A stretch of DNA of 11,222 nucleotides from Prevotella sp. UBA7594 (lineage in GTDB: Bacteria; Bacteroidota; Bacteroidia; Bacteroidales; Bacteroidaceae): assembly GCA_002490315.1 (NCBI GenBank), contig DLKG01000053.1:8513-19734 (forward strand). The letters are read 5' to 3'. The notes under the pieces are model-generated. The model was given only the letters and a program-made list of their open reading frames with translations, did no database searches and was not told the origin of the DNA. The translations under genes were made by a program, and so were the position numbers. Position 1 is the stretch's first letter. Each line of letters starts with the position of its first letter. Shown here one piece after another: positions 4,814 through 11,222 of this stretch.

Positions 4814-4830
4814 TCAAGTGTTGCGAGAGC

Positions 4831-5145
4831 TTACAGCAGCTCGTCGAACTTCTTGCGGAGGTCGCCCTCAGTGATGGCACCTACGTGCTTGCCTACGAGC
4901 TCGCCGCCCTTGAAGAAGAGCAGAGTAGGGATGTTGCGCACGCGGTACTCAGCCGTAACGTCGTCGTTCTCCTCCACGTCGCATTTGCCTACGACGATTT
5001 TGCCGTCGTACTCCTCAGCGAGTTTGGAAACGATGGGCGCAATCATGCGGCACGGACCACACCATGTGGCCCAGAGGTCAACGACCAATGGCAGAGAGCC
5101 ATTCTTGTACTCTTCGAGATTTTCAGTTGTGATTTTTACTTCCAT
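4831..5145 (-). CDS. trxA: Thioredoxin
   Basis: This is a 104-residue cytoplasmic thioredoxin that reduces protein disulphides, with electrons from thioredoxin reductase (not encoded here). The active site is W28-C29-G30-P31-C32, in VVDLWATWCGPCRMIAP. The buried Asp is D23 and the cis-proline is P73 in RNIPTLLFF. There is no signal peptide, so it is the cytoplasmic form, and length is normal. The leader is A-rich without a Shine-Dalgarno sequence. It starts 79 nt after the dnaE stop. I find neither a terminator nor a TAnnTTTG element in that gap, so it is probably co-transcribed with dnaE. Confidence 0.96.
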   Translation of the reverse strand: MEVKITTENLEEYKNGSLPLVVDLWATWCGPCRMIAPIVSKLAEEYDGKIVVGKCDVEENDDVTAEYRVRNIPTLLFFKGGELVGKHVGAITEGDLRKKFDELL

Positions 5146-5224
5146 TGTTTTCTTTTTGTTATGATGTTTATAGTAATGTGAATATCAAATTGCGTGCCAA
5201 TGTCCTTGGCGTGGCAGCCGTGGC

Positions 5225-8200
5225 TTAGTTGATGGCGTAGCGTATGCCCTTCTCGCCAAGCTCGTCGAGCTGCGTGAGGAGTTTTTTGTTGACGTCGACG
5301 GCGGTGGTGCGGCTGTAGAGCTGTATGTTGACGTTGTTCTTTGTGTCGCGTATGTTGAAATAGAGCGGCACGTGTCCGGGTGTCGACTTGAGCAGCTCGT
5401 CGAGGTCGTTGATGTTGACGTCCTTGTCGCTGAAGATGGTGGAGTCGAGGTAGACCGTGAATTTCTCGATCGACTTGTCCTTGACGTCGCTGAGAAACTC
5501 AATGCGCTTTATCACGAGGTCGAAGGCGTCGGGGTTGTTGCGGAAGCGCTGCACGCATTGCGCCGTGATGTACACGGGGTATTCCTCTTGCAGCATCGAC
5601 TGCCATTTTGTCCATTCCTCGCCGAAGAGCGCCAGCTCGCCCTGCCCCTCGAAGTCCTCTATGGTGACGATACCGAAGGGCTTGTTGGTCTTCGTGAAGC
5701 GTGCCGACACCGACGTGACGATGCCACCAAACGTCAGTTCCTCGATGGAGGAGAGTGCCTTCTTGTCCATGCTGCGTCCTATCTCCGGACAGTGGAGGTT
5801 GCACATGTGCTTTAGCACCACGGCGTAGTCGTCGAGCGGATGCGCTGAGAGGTAGATGCCGACGAGGTCGCGCTCCTTCTTCAGCAGTTCCATCGTGCTC
5901 CACTGCTCACATTCCGGCACGGGCGGTGTCTGTATTTCCACGCCCCCCATGTCGCCGAAGAGCGAGTTTTGCATCGACGACTGCTCCGTCTGGTAGACCT
6001 GTCCGTAGCGCATCAGCGTCTCCACGAACGTGTCGCCCTTGGCGTTGGGAGCGAAGTAGCGCTCGCGCCTTATGCCGAAGGAGTCGAAGCCGCCGCTCAG
6101 GGCGAGCGATTCCAGCGCCTTGCGGTTGACGGCGGAGAGGTTTACGCGCTGCACGAAGTCGAAGATGTCCTTGTAGGGGCCGTTCTTCTCGCGCTCGGCG
6201 ATGATGTTCTGCGCCGCCGCCTCGCCCATGCCTTTTATGGCGGAGAGTCCGAAGCGCACCTCGCCCTTCTTGTTGGCGGAGAATTTCTGCTGGCTCTCGT
6301 TGACGTCAGGTCCGAGGCAGGGTATGCCCATTGACTGACATTCCGACATGAGCTTCGTGATTTTCGTGATGTCGCTGAGGCATCGGCTCATGTTGCCCGC
6401 CATGAACTCGGCGGGGTAGTGGGCTTTGAGGTATGCCGTCTGGTATGCCACCCACGAGTAGCACGTGGCGTGCGACTTGTTGAAGGCGTAGGAGGCGAAT
6501 TTCTCCCAGTCGGCCCATATCTTTTCGAGCACCTTCGGGTCGTGGCCGTTTTTCTTTCCGCCCTCGATGAATTTCGGCTTCATGGCGTCGACGATGGCCT
6601 TCTTCTTCTTTCCCATGGCCTTACGCAGAGCGTCCGACTCGCCTCGCGTGAAGTTGGCGAGCTGTCGGGAGAGGAGCATCACTTGCTCCTGATAGACCGT
6701 AATGCCGTACGTGTCCTTGAGGTATTTCTCCATGCAGGGGATGTCGTACTTTATCTCCTCCTTGCCGTTCTTGCGGGCGATGAAGGAAGGGATGTAGTCC
6801 ATAGGTCCCGGACGGTAGAGGGCGTTCATGGCGATGAGGTCTTCGAAGACGGTAGGCTTCAGTTCGCGCAGGTATTTCTGCATGCCCGCCGACTCAAACT
6901 GGAAGGTACCGATGGTGCGGCCCTCCTGGTAGAGTTTGTAGGTCAGCTCGTCGTCGATGGGGATAGTGTCGAGATCGAGCGTGAAGCCGTGTGTGAGGCG
7001 TATGTTCTCCACGGTTTCCTTCATGATGGAGAGCGTGGAGAGTCCGAGGAAGTCCATCTTGATGAGTCCGGTTTCCTCGATAACGTGTCCGTCGTATTGC
7101 GTGGCGAGGAGCTTGTGGCCCGGGTCGCTCTTGTCCTCGGCTGTAGACACGGGCACCCAGTCGCTGATGGCGTCGCGGCAGATGATGGTTCCGCAGGCGT
7201 GTATGCCCGTTCCGCGTACGGTGCCCTCCAGCATCTTTGCGTATTTGATGGTGTTGGCAAGCTGCGGGTTGGCGCTTGCCTCCGCCTCGCGCAGTTCGGG
7301 CACGCACTTGATGGCATTGGAGAGATTCATCTTCATGCCGTCGGGCAGCTTGTCGGGTATTGCCTTGCAGAGGCGGTTGCTGATGTCGAGCGGCAATTTC
7401 TCCACGCGCGCCACGTCCTTTATGGAGTTCTTCGTTGCCATGGTGCCGTAGGTGATGATGTGCGCCACCTTGTCGTGGCCGTACTTGTCCTCCACCCATT
7501 CGAGCACCTTGCCTCGTCCGTCGTCGTCGAAGTCGGTGTCGATATCAGGCAGCGAGATACGGTCGGGGTTGAGGAAACGTTCGAACAGAAGGTCGTACTT
7601 GATGGGGTCTATCTTTGTGATGCCAAGGCAGTAGGCGACGACGGAGCCTGCTGCCGAGCCACGTCCGGGACCCACCATTACGCCCAGTTCGTCGCGAGCC
7701 GAGTTGATGAAGTCCTGCACGATGAGGAAGTAGCCCGGAAATCCCATGGTCTTCATGATGTGCAGCTCAAACTTCACTCGCTCGTGCACCTCCTCCGGCA
7801 GCGGGTCGCCGTAGAGGCGCCGTGCGCCGTCGTAGGCGAGCTTCGAGAGATAGTCGGCTTCAAACTTTATGCGGTAGAGCTTGTCGATGCCGCCAAGCTT
7901 CTTTATCTTCTTTTCCGCCTCCTCCTGGCTCATGATGTCGTTTCCGTTCTCGTCGGTGGTGAACTCGCGGAAGAGCTCCTCCGGCGTGATGCGCTTGCGC
8001 GTCTCCTCCTCGGTGCCGAACTCTTCCGGGATGGGGAAGAAGGGCATGATGGGCGCGTGGTCGATGGAGTAGAACTCCACTTTGTCGAGTATCTCCAGCG
8101 TGTTCGACAGCGCCTCCGGCACATCTGCGAAAACTTCGTTCATCTCCTCACGCGTCTTAAACCATTCCTGCTTGGAATAGAGCATACGTGTGGGGTCGTT

Positions 8201-8956
8201 GAGGTCCTTGCCCGTCGAGAGGCAGAGCAGGTGGTCGTGGGCTTCGGCGTTCTCCTGGTCGACAAAGTGGCAGTCGTTGGTGCATACGAGCTTAATGCCG
8301 TACTCCTTCGCGAGCTTTATCAGTTCGCGGTTGGCACGTTGCTGGAGGGGAAACGTCTCGCGGTTGGCGCGCTGCGTGGGGTCCTTCACCTCGTGGCGCT
8401 GAAGCTCAAGGTAGTAGTCGTCGCCGAAGAGATTGTGGTACCACTCGATAGCCTCGCGTGCTCCCTCCATGTCGCCCTTGAGTATTTTCGACGGCACTTC
8501 GCCCGCGATGCACGCCGAGCAGACGATTAGATCCTCATGGAAACGCTCAAGGTCGGCACGGTCGGTACGCGGCTTCGAGTAGAAACCGTCCACCCATGCC
8601 CTCGACACGAGCTTGATGAGGTTTTTGTAGCCATGGTAGTTCTTGGCGAGCACGATGAGGTGGTAGCCGCCGGCGTCGCCCTTGTCCTTCACGCGGTCGG
8701 CCTTGTTGCGGCGTGCCACGTACATCTCGCAGCCAAAGATAGGCTTGAACGGCTCCTTGCCCTGCTCCTTTAGCTTACCGTTGATTTTGTTGCAGTAGTT
8801 GTACAGCTCCTTCACGCCAAACATGTTGCCGTGGTCGGTGATGGCCATGCCGCGCATGCCGTTGGCGACAGCCTTGTCGACAAGTTTCTCCACGGGCGAC
8901 TGTCCGTCGAGAATGGAGTAGTAGGTGTGGACGTGCAAGTGTATGAAATCTTCCAT
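5225..8956 (-). CDS. dnaE: DNA polymerase III subunit alpha
   Basis: This is the 1243-residue catalytic subunit of the replicative DNA polymerase (family C, DnaE1 type). An N-terminal PHP domain begins at once, with HLHVHT at residues 6-11, then TDHGNMFG and CSACIAGEVP. The palm carries the catalytic aspartates D471 and D473 (PDIDTDFDDDGR) and a likely third at D635 (KMDFLGLSTLS). Fingers motifs include ALYRPGPMDYIP, YQEQVMLLSRQLA, and FNKSHATCYSWVAYQTAYLK. A helix-hairpin-helix region (GLSAIKGMGEAAAQNI) and an OB fold (FGGIVTSVSARFTKTNKPFGIVTIED, split here by its length) follow. It is longer than E. coli DnaE (1160 residues). The ATG at 8954-8956 (MEDFIHLH) is preferred over 9001, because the upstream ATG overlaps the probable -7 element. 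It diverges from psd. Confidence 0.97.
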   Translation of the reverse strand: MEDFIHLHVHTYYSILDGQSPVEKLVDKAVANGMRGMAITDHGNMFGVKELYNYCNKINGKLKEQGKEPFKPIFGCEMYVARRNKADRVKDKGDAGGYHLIVLAKNYHGYKNLIKLVSRAWVDGFYSKPRTDRADLERFHEDLIVCSACIAGEVPSKILKGDMEGAREAIEWYHNLFGDDYYLELQRHEVKDPTQRANRETFPLQQRANRELIKLAKEYGIKLVCTNDCHFVDQENAEAHDHLLCLSTGKDLNDPTRMLYSKQEWFKTREEMNEVFADVPEALSNTLEILDKVEFYSIDHAPIMPFFPIPEEFGTEEETRKRITPEELFREFTTDENGNDIMSQEEAEKKIKKLGGIDKLYRIKFEADYLSKLAYDGARRLYGDPLPEEVHERVKFELHIMKTMGFPGYFLIVQDFINSARDELGVMVGPGRGSAAGSVVAYCLGITKIDPIKYDLLFERFLNPDRISLPDIDTDFDDDGRGKVLEWVEDKYGHDKVAHIITYGTMATKNSIKDVARVEKLPLDISNRLCKAIPDKLPDGMKMNLSNAIKCVPELREAEASANPQLANTIKYAKMLEGTVRGTGIHACGTIICRDAISDWVPVSTAEDKSDPGHKLLATQYDGHVIEETGLIKMDFLGLSTLSIMKETVENIRLTHGFTLDLDTIPIDDELTYKLYQEGRTIGTFQFESAGMQKYLRELKPTVFEDLIAMNALYRPGPMDYIPSFIARKNGKEEIKYDIPCMEKYLKDTYGITVYQEQVMLLSRQLANFTRGESDALRKAMGKKKKAIVDAMKPKFIEGGKKNGHDPKVLEKIWADWEKFASYAFNKSHATCYSWVAYQTAYLKAHYPAEFMAGNMSRCLSDITKITKLMSECQSMGIPCLGPDVNESQQKFSANKKGEVRFGLSAIKGMGEAAAQNIIAEREKNGPYKDIFDFVQRVNLSAVNRKALESLALSGGFDSFGIRRERYFAPNAKGDTFVETLMRYGQVYQTEQSSMQNSLFGDMGGVEIQTPPVPECEQWSTMELLKKERDLVGIYLSAHPLDDYAVVLKHMCNLHCPEIGRSMDKKALSSIEELTFGGIVTSVSARFTKTNKPFGIVTIEDFEGQGELALFGEEWTKWQSMLQEEYPVYITAQCVQRFRNNPDAFDLVIKRIEFLSDVKDKSIEKFTVYLDSTIFSDKDVNINDLDELLKSTPGHVPLYFNIRDTKNNVNIQLYSRTTAVDVNKKLLTQLDELGEKGIRYAIN

Positions 8957-8998
8957 GTAGGATAAAACGTGTGAAACGATAATGTGTGTAGACAATCG

Positions 8999-9006
8999 CA
9001 AAATTA
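8999..9006 (-). promoter_or_regulatory. Probable dnaE -7 element
   Basis: On the minus strand the bases read TAATTTTG followed by C, fitting TAnnTTTG. No good TTTG lies 19-21 bp upstream, so the match is partial. A start near 8993 would leave a leader of about 37 nt. Confidence 0.5.
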
Positions 9007-9076
9007 ATCATAATATTCCAATAAAGTGTCGGAAAATAGCGATATATATAGATAAAGTAAAAGAATGAAAGAAAAA

Positions 9077-9108
9077 TTTGCCACTTCCGTAAAAAAGAAC
9101 TAACTTTG
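9077..9108 (+). promoter_or_regulatory. Promoter of the psd-pssA operon
   Basis: TTTG (9077-9080), 20 bp, then TAACTTTG (9101-9108) and C: a full match to the Bacteroidetes promoter. The predicted start near 9113 leaves a leader of about 105 nt before the psd ATG. I see no clear riboswitch or hairpin in that leader. Confidence 0.8.
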
Positions 9109-9217
9109 CACTGATAAACCCTAACCGTGCAGAACGCCAAGACGACCCATGCAGACGCTTTGGCATACCTTCTAATCAGGCTGCACCCATTTCAATCCTT
9201 CTGCATCCTGAATAACA

Positions 9218-9919
9218 ATGATAAAAAAGATAAAGAAACTCAAGAAAATACGCCTCCACCGTGAAGGCACAGACACATTGCTTTATGGCTTCATCTTCAT
9301 CGCTGCCGTGGCGCTCTTGCTTTGGCGCTTCGTCGACACGAAGGCTCCCTTTTGGGCATTTGTGGGCGTGATGGGCGTGGTTTATTGCATTGTCATCAAC
9401 TTCTTCCGTTGCCCCGTGCGCTTTTTCCCCGAGGAGAACACCGACGGCATCGTCGTTGCTCCCGCCGACGGACGCGTGGTGGTCATCGAGGAGGTCGATG
9501 AAGACACGTACTTCCACGAGCGCCGCATAATGGTCAGCATATTCATGAGCCTCTTCAACGTGCACGCCAACTGGTTTCCGGTGGACGGCAAGGTGAAGTA
9601 CGTGGCGCATCACAACGGCAATTTCCACAAGGCTTGGCTGCCGAAGGCGAGCGAGGAGAACGAGCGTGCCGACGTCGTCATCACCACTCCTGACGGCACC
9701 GACATCCTCTGCCGCCAGATAGCAGGAGCCGTGGCGCGACGCATCGTGACCTATGCCAAGCAGGGCGAGGACTGCTACATCGACGAGCATCTCGGATTTA
9801 TCAAGTTCGGCTCGCGCGTCGACGTCTATCTGCCGCTTGGTTCGGAGATTTGTGTCAAGATGGGTCAGACGACAACGGGCGACCAGACGGTCATCGCGAA
9901 ATTGAAGAAAGAGGCTTAA
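9218..9919 (+). CDS. psd: Phosphatidylserine decarboxylase, short archaeal-type
   Basis: This 233-residue enzyme converts phosphatidylserine to phosphatidylethanolamine, the final step of PE synthesis, at the inner membrane. The start is strongly basic ([17 protein letters not shown]). Two hydrophobic segments follow at about 21-36 and 43-62, and then the catalytic domain. Visible motifs are APADGRV with D84, [22 protein letters not shown], and the self-cleavage site F197-G198-S199. Cleavage between G198 and S199 would give the beta chain and a small alpha chain with an N-terminal pyruvoyl group. The short length and FGS site fit the archaeal-type subfamily, rather than the longer proteobacterial enzyme with LGST. 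pssA, which makes its substrate, follows after 29 nt. Confidence 0.95.
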   Translation: MIKKIKKLKKIRLHREGTDTLLYGFIFIAAVALLLWRFVDTKAPFWAFVGVMGVVYCIVINFFRCPVRFFPEENTDGIVVAPADGRVVVIEEVDEDTYFHERRIMVSIFMSLFNVHANWFPVDGKVKYVAHHNGNFHKAWLPKASEENERADVVITTPDGTDILCRQIAGAVARRIVTYAKQGEDCYIDEHLGFIKFGSRVDVYLPLGSEICVKMGQTTTGDQTVIAKLKKEA

Positions 9920-9948
9920 AGATTGACAGGCAAAAAGGAGATTAGCTT

Positions 9949-10689
9949 ATGAACATCTTTTGTGCTATAAAGAAAATAATACCCAACACCCTTACATGCG
10001 GCAATCTCGTATCGGGCTGCGTGGCTACTGTCGCCGCGCTTGGCGGCGAAGCGCGTCTCGCCCTGATATGGATAATAATAGGTGCCGTGTTCGACTTCTT
10101 CGACGGAATGAGCGCTCGCCTTCTCGGTGTGTCCTCGCCGATAGGCAAGGAGCTCGACTCGCTTGCCGACGACGTGACGTTCGGCGTGGCTCCCTCGGCG
10201 ATGGTCTTCAGCGAGCTTTGCGTCATGGAGTATCCGTCAGCGCTCGCTGCTGTGCAGGCTTACGTGCCCTACGTGGCGTTCGTCATGGCGGCTTTTTCCG
10301 CCCTGCGCCTCGCCAAGTTCAATCTTGACACGCGCCAATCCACCTCTTTCATTGGTCTGCCGACGCCAGCCAATGCCCTCTTTTGGGGCTCGCTGCTCGT
10401 CTCCCATGCCGACCTCATAGAGTCGTCGCCGTGGATGGTGGTGGCTGTGGTGCTGATGGTGTTAGTGTCGAGCTGGCTGCTCGTCTGCGAGTTGCCGATG
10501 TTCGCGCTCAAGTTCAAGCAGTGGGGATGGAAGGGCAATGAGCTGCGCTACTCTTTCGTGTTGCTCTCCGCTGCCATCATTCTGCTCTTCGGCGTGCTCG
10601 AAGGCTTCTGTGTGGTCATCGCCTGGTACTTTATAGTGTCCGTATGGGCTAACCTCATGGAGAAGTCGAAAGCCGCACGTCTGTCCTAA
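9949..10689 (+). CDS. pssA: CDP-diacylglycerol-serine O-phosphatidyltransferase
   Basis: This 246-residue integral membrane enzyme makes phosphatidylserine from CDP-diacylglycerol and serine. The CDP-alcohol phosphotransferase motif DG-x2-AR-x8-G-x3-D-x3-D is complete: D52-G53, A56-R57, G66, D70 and D74. IIPNTLTCGNLVSG (10-23) is the usual PssA start, and SLADDVTFGVAPS (71-83) fits PssA rather than PgsA. Hydrophobic segments continue to the C-terminus, as expected for a multi-pass enzyme. An AAAGGAG sequence (9934-9940) 8 nt before the ATG is an unusually good Shine-Dalgarno match for this phylum. Its product feeds psd directly upstream. Confidence 0.95.
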   Translation: MNIFCAIKKIIPNTLTCGNLVSGCVATVAALGGEARLALIWIIIGAVFDFFDGMSARLLGVSSPIGKELDSLADDVTFGVAPSAMVFSELCVMEYPSALAAVQAYVPYVAFVMAAFSALRLAKFNLDTRQSTSFIGLPTPANALFWGSLLVSHADLIESSPWMVVAVVLMVLVSSWLLVCELPMFALKFKQWGWKGNELRYSFVLLSAAIILLFGVLEGFCVVIAWYFIVSVWANLMEKSKAARLS

Positions 10690-10700
10690 AACATTTCATT

Positions 10701-11018
10701 ATGGCATTCTTGGGATTTTTTTTGAAAAGCATTTTTCTCATAGCCCTGCTCGTGGCAGTGTTTCTCGTCGGGATAATTCTCTATCTCTATCTGCGCGTGA
10801 AGAACATGGCACGCTCCTTCAACGGGGCGGCAGGCACGCGGCAAAAAGATAGCTCTGCCACACAGCAACGCGCCTCGCAGAAGAGAAGAAGCGAGGAGTA
10901 CGACGACGGAGTGACGGTGGAGGAAGAACTCTACGACCGACGCTCCTCAAGCGAGGCGAAGCGCAAGATCTTCTCGAAGGACGAAGGAGAATACGTCGAC
11001 TTCGAGGAGGAGAAATAA
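10701..11018 (+). CDS. DUF4834-like small membrane protein
   Basis: This 105-residue protein has one transmembrane segment (about residues 11-31, IFLIALLVAVFLVGIILYLYL), followed by a basic then strongly acidic hydrophilic tail. The tail ends GEYVDFEEEK, resembling the C-terminus of Bacteroidetes DUF4834 proteins. Its function is unknown. It starts 11 nt after pssA, so it belongs to the psd-pssA transcript, and a role linked to phospholipid synthesis at the membrane is possible but only inferred. The middle (about 45-90) is rich in R, S, K and E and probably disordered. No clear intrinsic terminator follows the stop codon. Confidence 0.8.
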   Translation: MAFLGFFLKSIFLIALLVAVFLVGIILYLYLRVKNMARSFNGAAGTRQKDSSATQQRASQKRRSEEYDDGVTVEEELYDRRSSSEAKRKIFSKDEGEYVDFEEEK

Positions 11019-11091
11019 AAAAAAACGAAGTTATAGTAAGTTATTCAACTTTCTGATTTACTCGAATGTAAAGAATTTAGAGGAGTTTTTC

Positions 11092-11160
11092 GCGAAGCTC
11101 AAGGGAACTTCGCCGCAGATGGCGGCTTAGAAGTTCTTGCTTAGGCAAGCGGTAGAACCG
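11092..11160 (+). other. Cluster of overlapping hairpins, possible structured RNA
   Basis: GAACTTC (11105-11111) pairs with GAAGTTC (11130-11136) around an inner GCCGC/GCGGC stem (11112-11116 and 11122-11126). CTTGC-TTAG-GCAAG (11136-11149) and CGGT-AGA-ACCG (11150-11160) follow directly. An alternative stem, GCGAAG (11092-11097) with CTTCGC (11108-11113), would disrupt the first hairpin. No start codon with a convincing frame runs through it. Whether it is a leader of a gene beyond the window, a small RNA or an intergenic repeat cannot be decided here. Confidence 0.45.
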
Positions 11161-11222
11161 AGCGATAGCCAATAGTAAGAAATTGCGTTAAATAAATGTT
11201 TATAATATATTACATACGGCTT

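Noticed and set aside
6419..8530. Long plus-strand ORF of 703 codons
   Set aside because: It is antisense to dnaE, whose motifs are complete on the minus strand. Long antisense frames are expected in GC-biased coding sequence.
11019..11222. Possible minus-strand gene fragment (stretch LPKQELLSRHLRRSSLELREKLL)
   Set aside because: The open stretch is only about 36 codons with no start codon, and it coincides with the inverted repeats. I cannot tie it to a family.

Overview
The window looks like chromosomal DNA of a Bacteroidales bacterium, most likely Prevotella or a close relative. Three things point there. Several genes are preceded by the Bacteroidetes sigma factor promoter (TTTG, about 19-20 bp, TAnnTTTG), often in the form TAACTTTGC. 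Most start codons have an A-rich leader and no Shine-Dalgarno sequence. The gene content fits: a short archaeal-type phosphatidylserine decarboxylase next to pssA, a DUF4834-like protein, a DUF3667-like zinc-ribbon membrane protein, and a 5'-nucleotidase split into two exported polypeptides. The genus is inference from these traits.

Layout. Positions 1-470 hold no gene: an intrinsic terminator of an upstream plus-strand gene, a cluster of GC-rich repeats in two opposing orientations, and the rplS terminator. rplS (ribosomal protein L19) lies on the minus strand and shares a divergent promoter region with a plus-strand pair. That pair encodes the C-terminal (nucleotide-binding) domain and then the N-terminal (metallophosphatase) domain of a 5'-nucleotidase as separate exported proteins, in reversed order. 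A 56-residue 2[4Fe-4S] ferredoxin follows, with two inverted repeats around its promoter and its own terminator. Next is an unusual small gene for a 28-residue membrane peptide, with a near-consensus promoter, an FNR-like palindrome upstream, a tandem 16-bp repeat in its leader and its own terminator.

The minus strand then carries a DUF3667-like membrane protein, thioredoxin (trxA) and the replicative polymerase dnaE. Between the DUF3667-like gene and trxA sit a set of 22-bp-period repeats and a trxA terminator with a 21-bp perfect stem. From dnaE the plus strand diverges into a compact phospholipid operon: psd, pssA and a DUF4834-like gene. psd and pssA catalyse the last two steps of phosphatidylethanolamine synthesis. 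The last 200 bp hold no convincing gene but contain overlapping hairpins, two of which exclude each other.

Most of the window is conserved housekeeping sequence. I do not see a defence system, mobile element, prophage or CRISPR array. The novelty candidates are non-coding or very small: the 28-residue peptide gene and its control region, the ferredoxin operator-like repeats, the 22-bp repeat array upstream of the DUF3667-like gene, the GC-rich repeat cluster and the structured right end.
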